In this document: positions 41,261-49,410 of the stretch, one piece after another | How positions within the stretch are numbered: the first letter of the stretch is position 1 | Layout of the letters: each line of letters begins with the position of its first letter | Source: a virus | DNA: 60,974 bases | Direction: 5' to 3' (one strand) | IMG/VR virus record: IMGVR_UViG_3300042922_000258 | Span: 1-60,974 of that record | Position numbers and translations under genes: made by a program | Notes under the pieces: generated by a model | The model's database searches: none | What the model was told of the DNA's origin: nothing | The model's input: the letters and a program-made list of their open reading frames with translations, nothing else

Positions 41261-42610
41261 ATAACGGAAAATATAACAAATAAAAAAACAGTTGAACCAT
41301 CTTCTTTTTTACCTGAAGGATTAAAACCAAATGAAGTTAAGGCACTGTTACATTATACAGAAGAAGGTAAGATTGTTCAGAGCATAGAAAATGCAAACTT
41401 AATCCTTTTAAATGACTATAGGTTGTCTGGTAAATTACGATATAATACTCTTTCATATTCAACATGGACATATGGCGATTTGCCATGGGAAAAAATCAAA
41501 AACCATAGAGAGTGGAACAACACGGACGATTCCAATTTGCTTTGTTTTATGGAAAGTCACTACGGAATTAAGAACCCTGAAAAGGTGATGCATTCATTAA
41601 CCATTGTAACTAATCAAAATAAATTTAATCCGATCACTGATTTTTTGAATAGCTTAAAATGGGATGGGCAAAAACATATTGAAAATTTATTACCGGATTA
41701 TCTTGGAGTTGAAAAAAACGAGTATTCTATAGAGTGCATGAAAATGTTTATGATGGGTGCCATATCAAGGGCGTTTAATCCAGGTACTAAATTTGACTTC
41801 ATGCCAGTATTTGTTGGTCAACAAGGAATCGGTAAAAGTACATTTTACAGCCTTTTAGCGTGTGAGGATGATTGGTATCATGATAACTTTAAAACAATTG
41901 AGGGCGACAAAGCCACTGAGCAACTCCGTGGAAAATGGATTATAGAATTTGCCGAATTACTTGCTGTCAAGCGCGCTCAGGATGTTGAGTCGATTAAAGC
42001 TTTTATCACATCCACAAACGATATATATCGCCCACCGTATGGTCGCAGAACCGAGACAAGGCCTAGACAATGTGTTTTTGTTGGAAGTACTAATAATACG
42101 CATTTTTTAACCGACACAACCGGAAACAGGCGGTACCTTCCAATCACGGTTCAGCCGTCTCGCGTGAAAAAGTCTTTATTTGTTTTGGATGCACGAGAAG
42201 ATTTTAGACAAGCATGGGCCGAGGCAATGGAAATTTATAGAAGTGGTAATTTTCAACTTATATTTCCCAATCATCTTAAAGATGCTGTGACTGATGCGCA
42301 ATCAAGTTATCTTGAAGAGGATAGCCGGGTGGGAATTATTCAAGAATATCTTGATAAGCTTAAGGATGACGATGTTTGTGTGACCCAAATTTATAAGAAG
42401 GCATTGGGAAATGAATACGGCAATCCGAACCGTAAAGAATCGAATGAGATTCATGATATTATGCAATTCTCAATTTGTGGTTGGGAAAAAACGGACAAGA
42501 AGAAACGATTCGATACATATGGTCCACAGATTTGTTATCACAGGATTGAAAAAAACGAAGATGTATTTATTAATGTGGATACCAGTGATTCAGATCTTCC
42601 CTTCAATTAA
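41261..42610 (+). CDS. VirE/D5-type replicative helicase with apparent AUA start and SSB-like tail
   Basis: A 449-residue superfamily 3-like helicase. The N-terminus LILLNDYRLSGKLRYNTLSYSTWTYGDLPW is typical of VirE-type phage proteins; Walker A VGQQGIGKST (about 185-194), Walker B IIEFAELL, sensor region CVFVGSTNNTHFLTD and arginine-finger-like GNRRYLPI. The frame opens after TGA 41255-41257; ATA 41261, three bases after GGCGGTGA, is the only plausible start, since TTG 41423 would remove conserved N-terminal sequence. The C-terminus ends SDSDLPFN, like the SSB tip DDSELPFN. The iteron cluster begins four bases after the stop. Confidence 0.88.
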   Translation: MTENITNKKTVEPSSFLPEGLKPNEVKALLHYTEEGKIVQSIENANLILLNDYRLSGKLRYNTLSYSTWTYGDLPWEKIKNHREWNNTDDSNLLCFMESHYGIKNPEKVMHSLTIVTNQNKFNPITDFLNSLKWDGQKHIENLLPDYLGVEKNEYSIECMKMFMMGAISRAFNPGTKFDFMPVFVGQQGIGKSTFYSLLACEDDWYHDNFKTIEGDKATEQLRGKWIIEFAELLAVKRAQDVESIKAFITSTNDIYRPPYGRRTETRPRQCVFVGSTNNTHFLTDTTGNRRYLPITVQPSRVKKSLFVLDAREDFRQAWAEAMEIYRSGNFQLIFPNHLKDAVTDAQSSYLEEDSRVGIIQEYLDKLKDDDVCVTQIYKKALGNEYGNPNRKESNEIHDIMQFSICGWEKTDKKKRFDTYGPQICYHRIEKNEDVFINVDTSDSDLPFN

Positions 42611-42613
42611 ATT

Positions 42614-42866
42614 CTAGGAACAGGCTAGGAACACTTCTAGGAACAGGCTAGGAACAGCCTATTTACTATATATTCTCTACTTTGTTCCTAGTGTTCCTAG
42701 AAATATTATATAAAGTTCTAAAACAGCAAAATGGGCAAAAAAAGAACTTTATAGGAGTTTTGATATTTCTAGGAACATTTTAAATTTTAAAACGCTACAA
42801 CCCCTTATTTTATCGTCAAAAATCGTGTTCCTAGAATTTGTTCCTAGACTTGAAATATTAGGAACA
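42614..42866. repeat. Iteron cluster, putative replication origin
   Basis: Nine copies of CTAGGAACA: direct at 42614, 42625, 42637, 42648 and 42769; inverted (TGTTCCTAG) ending 42691, 42700, 42834 and 42847; plus one variant TTAGGAACA at 42858. The first four are spaced 11-12 bases, about one helical turn. A perfect 11-bp inverted repeat (TATAAAGTTCT at 42709 / AGAACTTTATA at 42743) and AT-rich DNA lie inside. It is directly behind the helicase gene. Best read as an origin bound by an initiator. Confidence 0.75.
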
Positions 42867-43041
42867 TTGGGCGAAATTGGGATTATGGTGATAATTGATA
42901 CCATTTTATAAAAGTCATCGAGAATACATGAAAATTAACACACGCATTGACAGCATGGATTTACAAATTGAGATAGCTTATATATAGTTTCAACGCTGTA
43001 TTTTGACCATATAGACGCTTTAATAAAACGGAGGTAATAAG
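42867..43041. other. AT-rich DNA between the iterons and the packaging operon
   Basis: No gene. It carries one TTGACAGC octamer (42957-42964) in intergenic DNA. Nothing else recognised. Confidence 0.4.
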
Positions 43042-43623
43042 ATGTCAAACGAAACAGACATGATGCAATACGAACAACCAGAAGACACACAAAAGCCAAA
43101 ACGCAAGAGCAATGGAAGGAATTCCCCTGTGATCGGCAGCAACGGAGTAGATATTAAAAAAGGTGACGCCTCAAAATATGCAAACGTATTAATGGAATTA
43201 TCATCATGGGATGCAGTAGATCGCTCAGATGTGGAAGAATTAGAAATTCGCTTTCATGAGTACTTAAGATATTGCGCTGAGAACGACTTAAAGATAGGCA
43301 ATCAGATGGCCTATCTAGCATTAGGATTAAGCAAAGATAACGTTTATGACATGGAACATGGGCGTTCGTTCGGCTCCTCTCATTCCGACTTCATAAAAAA
43401 AGTGAAGCAAATTTGCGCCGGAAATCGTGAGCTTTTGATGCAAGATGGCAAGGTACACCCGATAACCGGAATCTTCTGGCAAAAGAATTATGATGGTATG
43501 AAAGACGTACAAGAGTTCGAGATTAAGTCCAACAATCAACTCTCTCCCACCTTCACACCCGACGAGATCGCTAAACAGATACCGGATAACATCCCGGTGG
43601 ATGTGGATTATTCCGAGGAATAA
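43042..43623 (+). CDS. Putative terminase small subunit-like DNA-packaging protein
   Basis: A 193-residue protein: disordered N-terminus with KPKRKSNGRN, then helical core YLRYCAENDLKIGNQMAYLALGLSKDNVYDMEHGRS (HTH-like) and LLMQDGKVHPITGIFWQKNYDGMKD. This pattern is frequent in Firmicutes phage proteins annotated as small terminase or DNA-packaging proteins. It lies 3.5 kb before terL. GGAGGTAA precedes the ATG. Confidence 0.6.
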   Translation: MSNETDMMQYEQPEDTQKPKRKSNGRNSPVIGSNGVDIKKGDASKYANVLMELSSWDAVDRSDVEELEIRFHEYLRYCAENDLKIGNQMAYLALGLSKDNVYDMEHGRSFGSSHSDFIKKVKQICAGNRELLMQDGKVHPITGIFWQKNYDGMKDVQEFEIKSNNQLSPTFTPDEIAKQIPDNIPVDVDYSEE

Positions 43624-44106
43624 ATATACATAATCGTTGTATATTCAATGCATAATATGTATAATGTTTATACATTAGGCTTTTCAACTATTCGCAGTAT
43701 GTGTGACGCATATGTGTGATACGGTGGAAAGCCTTATTTTATGCGTGTTGTAGGGATTATAGTATCAATTAGTACTCTTCGGAAACCTAGACTTTCGCGA
43801 AGAGTTTGCACGTTAATGTATTGAAGCGTTATTTATATTCATTAAGTTGTTTGAGTTTATTAATTGATGGGGGTGGGGGTCTGTGAGAAATAACCCCAGG
43901 TGGGGTACCTCAACTCCCCGAGTAAATTTTTTATAAAAAAGACTCTCCTCCTGGTATCCCAAAAAATTATAAAAATCTAAAAAGGCTTCCTCCCTTCTCC
44001 TGTTTTCTACTTTCAAATTTTAAATTAAAAAACCACACTTTCCTCTTCTACTCCATCCCCCAAACTAGATACACTCAAAAATAAACTTCTCATAACTCCT
44101 TATCCC
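43624..44106. other. Intergenic region with structured-RNA-like repeats
   Basis: No convincing gene. It contains the long stem AGGCTTTTC (43677-43685) / GGAAAGCCT (43726-43734) with an inner GTAT...ATAC hairpin and a T-rich tail, probably the terminator of the packaging gene, and ACTCTTCG (43774-43781) / CGAAGAGT (43798-43805). The rest is AT-rich, with T/C-rich runs at 43930-44060. A minus-strand frame at 43813-44016 has no ribosome site and is not accepted. Confidence 0.5.
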
Positions 44107-44226
44107 ATGTGTTCTTTTAATGTTCTTATGGTATGTTGTATATATGGATATGAATTTTATGAAATAGATACAAGATGTAGTGGCGGTGAACAAGGTATTT
44201 GTTTGACAGCAGTATTTGAATTTTAA
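44107..44226 (+). CDS. Possible small protein, weak
   Basis: A 39-residue frame, MCSFNVLMVCCIYGYEFYEIDTRC..., ends at the ribosome site of the next gene. No ribosome site of its own. Four Cys and a TTGACAGC octamer within the frame. Kept only as a possibility. Confidence 0.2.
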   Translation: MCSFNVLMVCCIYGYEFYEIDTRCSGGEQGICLTAVFEF

Positions 44227-44237
44227 GGAGGATTAAT

Positions 44238-44519
44238 ATGCAAGGGCTTTTAATGGTAATTGGATTTTTAACTATATTTGCAATAATCGTTTTACTAATA
44301 ATTGCAATAGTTGAAATTATCAAAGACAGAGCGAGAAACTTATATAGAAAGCAAGTTCAAAAACACCGTTTCGATAAATCACCCACCGCAAAATGCTACT
44401 GCAAGGACTGCAAATATTGGGTGCCCCATAATGGAGATTGTTGTAAATTTACCGGGTGGAAAACTGCTGATAATTGGTTTTGTTGGGATGCGGAACCTAC
44501 TGCAAGGCTTAGAAATTAG
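44238..44519 (+). CDS. Membrane-anchored Cys-rich protein
   Basis: A 93-residue protein: one N-terminal membrane segment (about 4-28), then a basic stretch and a metal-binding-like module CYCKDCKYWVPHNGDCC...WFCWDAEP. The C-x2-C-x2-C and terminal CWDAEP block are frequent in Clostridia phage proteins. AAGGAGG upstream. Confidence 0.65.
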   Translation: MQGLLMVIGFLTIFAIIVLLIIAIVEIIKDRARNLYRKQVQKHRFDKSPTAKCYCKDCKYWVPHNGDCCKFTGWKTADNWFCWDAEPTARLRN

Positions 44520-44919
44520 TTGAATTATCATATGACTAAGAACGGGGTAAGCCGATAAACTGTTAAAAACTTGGTGTATTCAAATATACCGTTGCGTATC
44601 TGGTCCACCGATGTTTTGTTAAATCAACTCGGGATAATTTAAGGAGGGTTCGATTCCTTCCATACACATTTACCGTCAATGGAATTCCAAAATGTCGGCT
44701 ACTGCAATAACGACAAATTAAGAATGAAATTAAATAGCGGTTTTACTGAATTGGTGAATTGGTTTCATGTACGAGGGGTTGCATGAATTTTGCAGAATAT
44801 CATATGATTTTGGTACAGCGTGAAGCAAGGTTCGATTCCTTGCATTCGGTATTCGTAGTTTAAAAACACAGACAGATAAATTATAAATTATATTCACCCT
44901 CTCGCGAAAGGAGTATTTA
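44520..44919. other. Gene-free region with two tRNA-like T-arms
   Basis: Two T-arm-like hairpins share GGTTCGATTCCTT: GAGGG-TTCGATT-CCTTC (44644-44660) followed by CATACACA, and CAAGG-TTCGATT-CCTTG (44826-44842) followed by CATTCGGT. About 70-100 bases upstream are GTGTATT and CTGAATT, each able to pair at 6 of 7 positions with those tails. D-arms and anticodon arms do not fold convincingly, so they look like decayed tRNAs or tRNA 3' ends picked up by recombination. Confidence 0.4.
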
Positions 44920-46206
44920 ATGGATTGGAAAGATAAAGTAATTGAAATGAAATCCGGCGGTTCCACCTGGTCCGAAGTTGCCGAAGCGATAAAATTAGAT
45001 TTTCCGGAATTAACACATAACCAACGACACGAAAAAGCTAGAAATTACTATAGATTTACAAAGGATGCAAAACAGAAATCAGAGGAGAACTCTTCTACTG
45101 GTAAACCGCAAAACGAACCGTCAACCAAAATAGTTGAATATAAATCCGATGGATCGGTAACTTTTGAGGGTATTATCCGGTTAATGGATGGTGAACCGAT
45201 TACGCCTGAGATTATTATGAGAGCGCACAACCTTGACGTAGAAAAGTGGGACGTAGTTACATATAAAACAAACTTCTGGCAATCACAGAAAAAAGGCGGA
45301 ACCACTCTTCTTCTTTACCAAAGTAAGATTACCGTCAAGCCGAAGGCCAAAACCGAAATCACATTTGATGATATTGACCGATACTTTGAAACCAAAGATT
45401 ATTCAAAAGACAAGCTTCCGATTGAGTGTTTGGGTTACGACCCAGACGGAGAAATATTAGACGTGAAAATTTCTGATTTACATGTCGGGTTAATGTCGTG
45501 GAGGGAAGAAACGGGCGAAGATTATGATTTAAAAATCGTGAAACAACGCTTTTTCATGTGTATAAACGATATAGTAAATCGCTGTCAAGGAAGAAAAATT
45601 AAAAAGGTAATATTCACAACACTCGGAGATATTTTACATGTTGACAACAACGACAATACGACGACTCGCGGAACCACTCAACAAGTTGACGGCAGAATGG
45701 CAAAACTTACGGAGTGTGCGGAAGATATGCTTATTGATGGCATATCAATCCTTGGGAAAATAGCACCTGTTGAATATATTTACACCGAAGGAAATCACGA
45801 CCGTGTATGTGGTTATATGCTCGCCAGAAGTGTATCAAATGCTTTTCGCAATGATAGTAATGTTGTTTGTGATATTAAGCCTAATCCCGTTAAATACAGA
45901 CGCTTTGGAGTAACCCTCGTATTGTATCATCATGGCGATGCTCCCAAAAAGAATGTAGCTGAAATGCCAATGAATTTTGCAAGAAAAGAAATATCGCTTG
46001 CTAAGTTTGTTGAAATAAATCTGGGTCACTTTCACGACCAAGAAGTTAAAACAATTAATGGAGCAAGGGTTAGATATTTTCCAACAATATGCAGTTCATC
46101 TTCATGGGAACATCAACAATTATATGGTTCATCAATGAGAGCAATGGTTTGCGATATTAGAAACGAAAATACCGGATTGAGAGAAACTTGGTATACGGCA
46201 ATTTAG
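44920..46206 (+). CDS. Calcineurin-like metallophosphoesterase with N-terminal HTH
   Basis: A 428-residue protein. Residues 1-60 form an HTH-like domain (KSGGSTWSEVAEAIKLDFPELT). The C-terminal domain has the metallophosphoesterase series ISDLHVGL, TTLGDILHVDNND, YTEGNHDR, LYHHGD and NLGHFHD. In phages such proteins lie near terminase genes and may be nucleases or phosphatases. It could serve as the SbcD-like partner of the ATPase at 25426-27384. GAAAGGAG upstream. Confidence 0.8.
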   Translation: MDWKDKVIEMKSGGSTWSEVAEAIKLDFPELTHNQRHEKARNYYRFTKDAKQKSEENSSTGKPQNEPSTKIVEYKSDGSVTFEGIIRLMDGEPITPEIIMRAHNLDVEKWDVVTYKTNFWQSQKKGGTTLLLYQSKITVKPKAKTEITFDDIDRYFETKDYSKDKLPIECLGYDPDGEILDVKISDLHVGLMSWREETGEDYDLKIVKQRFFMCINDIVNRCQGRKIKKVIFTTLGDILHVDNNDNTTTRGTTQQVDGRMAKLTECAEDMLIDGISILGKIAPVEYIYTEGNHDRVCGYMLARSVSNAFRNDSNVVCDIKPNPVKYRRFGVTLVLYHHGDAPKKNVAEMPMNFARKEISLAKFVEINLGHFHDQEVKTINGARVRYFPTICSSSSWEHQQLYGSSMRAMVCDIRNENTGLRETWYTAI

Positions 46207-46220
46207 AAAGGAGAATATTT

Positions 46221-46694
46221 ATGGCAATTTTAGATAGCGGTGCAAGAAGAGATTTTGGAACTGGCGCAGTTCGTGACGTAGCAGAGGGTAAGGGTCGTTG
46301 CGATCTAATGCCATTAGATGTTGTCGGAACGCTCATTGAAAGTCCAATTATTGAAAGTATAGATGAATATGTGCGAAAAGGAAAGATTGGTAGCTTATTG
46401 GATGCGATACTGCTTTTCATTGCATGTGAGTTCCCGGACCGGTTTACTGCAATGATTGAACTATCAAAGCATTACGAGGATGGTTGTAAAAAATATGGCG
46501 ACAGAAACTGGGAAAAAGGAATCCCGCTTCACTGTTACATTGACAGCGCAACAAGACATTTATTGAAATACTATCGCGGAGATAAAGATGAAAACCATCA
46601 TCTTGCCTTCATTTGGAATTTGAGTTGTGCAATATGGACTCATAACCATAAGCCTGAATTGATTGACTTGCCATTTAAAGACACTGGCAATTAA
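46221..46694 (+). CDS. dATP/dGTP diphosphohydrolase-like nucleotide hydrolase
   Basis: A 157-residue protein starting MAILDSGARRDFGTGAVRDV at ATG 46221 (AAAGGAG upstream). Conserved features of the phage dNTP pyrophosphohydrolase-like family: GKGRCDLMPLDVV, HYEDGCKKYGDRNWEKGIPLHCYIDSATRHLLKY and DENHHLAFIWN. It would shape the nucleotide pool during replication. Modified-base synthesis genes are absent, so no base substitution is inferred. Confidence 0.75.
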   Translation: MAILDSGARRDFGTGAVRDVAEGKGRCDLMPLDVVGTLIESPIIESIDEYVRKGKIGSLLDAILLFIACEFPDRFTAMIELSKHYEDGCKKYGDRNWEKGIPLHCYIDSATRHLLKYYRGDKDENHHLAFIWNLSCAIWTHNHKPELIDLPFKDTGN

Positions 46695-46743
46695 TGTTCA
46701 TTCGGAGATTATTTTGAACCAATACCAACAAAGGCGGTGCCAC

Positions 46744-47094
46744 ATGAATGATTATAAAATATATGCTGTGGATTTTGATGGTACTTTGGCAGAAAATAAA
46801 TGGCCAGAAATAGGCGAACCAATCCAAGAGGTAATTGATTTTTGTATTCATAAGCGAGAAGAAGGACACAAACTAATCCTTTGGACTTGTAGAACCGGAG
46901 AACAGATAGAAGAAGCTGTCAAATGGTGCAATGAACGAGGACTTTTCTTCCATGCGGTCAATGAAAACCTGCCGGACGAAATTGCAAAATATAATAATGA
47001 CCCGAGAAAAATCGGAGCTGATTATTTCATTGACGATAAAAATTTAAACCCAAATGAAATAGTAGCAGGTTTTTCGCTTGACAGCAATCACTAA
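46744..47094 (+). CDS. HAD-like hydrolase
   Basis: A 116-residue HAD-family protein: YAVDFDGTLAENKWPE (nucleophile Asp, motif I), LILWTCRTGEQIEEAVKWC and ADYFIDDKNL (motif IV). Such small phage HAD proteins are thought to be nucleotide or polynucleotide phosphatases. ATG 46744 has AAGGCGGTG upstream. An octamer TTGACAGC overlaps the 3' end. Confidence 0.8.
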   Translation: MNDYKIYAVDFDGTLAENKWPEIGEPIQEVIDFCIHKREEGHKLILWTCRTGEQIEEAVKWCNERGLFFHAVNENLPDEIAKYNNDPRKIGADYFIDDKNLNPNEIVAGFSLDSNH

Positions 47095-47115
47095 ATATTC
47101 ATACGCCACAGAAGA

Positions 47116-48786
47116 ATGCGAGTTGAATTTATGTTATCAGATTTAGACCAAATTAAAAAGAATATAGCCAGATTAAAACTATCCAACCTAAACGACTTCA
47201 AAAATCTAAATGCGCTTTTTGAAACGTGCTTAGCAAGATACGAAACAAGTAATGATATCAAAAAGTCATTGCAGCTTTGCAAATTAATCAAGGCCAAGGC
47301 TTCTGAATTAGCGACAACCGATATTAGATTTTTTGAATTATATAATAAGTGTCTATTATTTGAAGCACCACACGTATTTGATTCGTATTTGCTCTATATG
47401 GAGAAGAATAGACCGGTTGAAAAGAAATTTTATCTTCCCAGAAGAAAAACTCTTCATGTGGTTGTTCAAGATTTACAAGACCTTGAAGATGGAGAAATTG
47501 ATTTTTTAGGCGTATCTCTTCCACCTCGAGTCGGCAAGTCCACTGTATGCATATTCTTTCTTTCTTGGATAGCCGGAAAGCGTCCCGATAGCCACAACGC
47601 TATGTCTGGTCATAGCGGAATACTTGCGGATGGTTTTTATAGTGAGTTTTATAATCTGGTTACTTCGCCAGAATATACATTTAACGAAATATTCCCAGGC
47701 GTAAAATTAGAGTCAAAATCCGCAGAGAAAAAAGAAATAAACCTCAACACTCCAGACAGATTTTCAACGCTTACTTGCCGAGGTATTGATGGCACATGGA
47801 CCGGTTCTGTGGATATATCAAAAGACGGATATCTCTATGTAGATGATTTAGTTCGTGATCGAGTAGAGTCGTTAAGCCCAACAAGACTAGAAGGAAGATT
47901 TCAAGATTATTTAAACGTTCTGGTTGACCGTAAGAACGATGGCTCAAGGGAATTAATGGTAGGCACCCGTTGGAATATAATGGATCCATTGGGTAAAATT
48001 GAAGCCAAGAATAAAAATAATCCTAGATATCGTTTCAGAAAAATCCCGGCTCTTAACGATAAAAACGAATCAAATTTTCAATACGATTTCGGCAAAGGTT
48101 TTTCAACAAAATATTTCCTTAATATCAAAGACCGGCTTGATAAAAATGAATGGGAAGCCAAATATCAGCAAAAACCTTTTGTACGTGAGGGATTATTATT
48201 TCCAGAAGACGCATTACGTACATACAATGGAGTATTGCCAGAGGGCGGATTTGTTCGCGTTGTATCTGTAGCCGACATAGCGTGGGGCGGTGGAGACAGC
48301 CTATCAATGCCAATTGGCTTTGAATATGAAAACGGCGATGTTTACATTGCGGATTGGGTTTTCAATAAAGGCAAAAAAGAGCAGACCATCCCGATTGTAG
48401 CCGGAAAAATTATGGGTAACAAAATACAACAAATAAATTTCGAAGCAAATAACGGTGGGGATATGTATGCGAAGTACATAGATGATTTTCTTAAAAGCAA
48501 AAGTTATAGATGCAGCATTACTTCAACAAAGGCTCCAGGAACCATGGAAAAGATGGCGAAGATAATTCAATATTCTGGCGATATAATCGGACGATTTATA
48601 TTCTTGGATGCAAAGCATAGAAATCAAGAGTATTCAGATGGTATGGACGAGTTGGTGACGTTTGTTCAGATCGGGAAAAACGAACACGACGATTCCCCAG
48701 ATTCGTTGGCGCAGTTGTCGAGATTTATAAATGGCGGTTTTACTGCGCAAGTAACAGCAATAGACCGTAGTAGACTAGGCATATAG
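47116..48786 (+). CDS. terL: Terminase large subunit
   Basis: A 556-residue packaging motor. ATPase Walker A is SLPPRVGKST (about 134-143) and Walker B YLYVDDLV; the RNase H-like nuclease domain has SVADIAWGGGDSLS, FEANNGGDMYAKY and DDSPDSLAQL. The start could also be ATG 47131; both have weak ribosome sites. It is followed by an HTH regulator and the portal gene. Confidence 0.92.
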   Translation: MRVEFMLSDLDQIKKNIARLKLSNLNDFKNLNALFETCLARYETSNDIKKSLQLCKLIKAKASELATTDIRFFELYNKCLLFEAPHVFDSYLLYMEKNRPVEKKFYLPRRKTLHVVVQDLQDLEDGEIDFLGVSLPPRVGKSTVCIFFLSWIAGKRPDSHNAMSGHSGILADGFYSEFYNLVTSPEYTFNEIFPGVKLESKSAEKKEINLNTPDRFSTLTCRGIDGTWTGSVDISKDGYLYVDDLVRDRVESLSPTRLEGRFQDYLNVLVDRKNDGSRELMVGTRWNIMDPLGKIEAKNKNNPRYRFRKIPALNDKNESNFQYDFGKGFSTKYFLNIKDRLDKNEWEAKYQQKPFVREGLLFPEDALRTYNGVLPEGGFVRVVSVADIAWGGGDSLSMPIGFEYENGDVYIADWVFNKGKKEQTIPIVAGKIMGNKIQQINFEANNGGDMYAKYIDDFLKSKSYRCSITSTKAPGTMEKMAKIIQYSGDIIGRFIFLDAKHRNQEYSDGMDELVTFVQIGKNEHDDSPDSLAQLSRFINGGFTAQVTAIDRSRLGI

Positions 48787-48797
48787 GAGGAATGAGA

Positions 48798-49247
48798 ATG
48801 ATAACAAAGGAAACCTTAGCAAATTATACATATCTTGAACAATGCATTGCGACAACCAAAAAGCAGATTGAAAAACTCGAAGAGCATCCTCCTTTAATTG
48901 AATACGATAAAGTTTACGGTTCATCAAATGAGTTTCCGTATACGGTTCGAAGTTTTTCAGTTGCAGGGTACAATGGATCCAATGCGGATAAATGGAAGGC
49001 CAGAAAAAGGGTTTTGAAATTGAAATTAAAAAAACAATTATCTGAACTCGAAGAACTGAAAACTCAAATTGAAGAATTTATGGCTGATATGCCAAAAGAA
49101 AAAGCATTGGAACAACTCATCTTTAAATATATATACGTAAAAAATATGAGCCAGACCGAAGTTGCCATGAAGCTTCACATGGACCAGAGCAATATATCAA
49201 GAAAGATTACTGACTATTTAAGGCAATATAATGAAAGTTGCATATAA
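48798..49247 (+). CDS. Late regulator-like protein with sigma-region-4-type HTH
   Basis: A 149-residue protein. The start ATG 48798 is 7 bases behind AGGAGG; the ATG at 48792 is only one base behind. Coiled-coil N-terminal half, C-terminal HTH: EKALEQLIFKYIYVKNMSQTEVAMKLHMDQSNISRKITDYL. Related to RinA/ArpU-like phage transcription activators by layout. It sits between terL and portal rather than at the head of the operon and is followed by a terminator, so it could gate head/tail expression. Confidence 0.7.
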   Translation: MITKETLANYTYLEQCIATTKKQIEKLEEHPPLIEYDKVYGSSNEFPYTVRSFSVAGYNGSNADKWKARKRVLKLKLKKQLSELEELKTQIEEFMADMPKEKALEQLIFKYIYVKNMSQTEVAMKLHMDQSNISRKITDYLRQYNESCI

Positions 49248-49344
49248 TTCATAACTCATTATGTTACTCTAGTATTAGAGGAAGTGTCGAATGGCATAAC
49301 TCTATCGAATAAGCCACCCTCATTCTTATTCTCCTTTACATATT

Positions 49345-49389
49345 TGACCGCCTACCGTTCCTCCCCCTTTCGGTATGGCGGTCATTTTG
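49345..49389 (+). terminator. Terminator before the portal gene
   Basis: TGACCGCCTACCG (49345-49357) pairs with CGGTATGGCGGTCA (49371-49384) with one bulged base, followed by TTTTG. It would limit read-through from terL into the head genes unless antiterminated. Confidence 0.7.
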
Positions 49390-49410
49390 TTGTGAAAGAT
49401 AGGTGATTAC

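Noticed and set aside
43813-44016. A 67-codon minus-strand frame in the gap after the packaging gene
   Set aside because: No ribosome site, T/C-rich composition and no resemblance to phage proteins.
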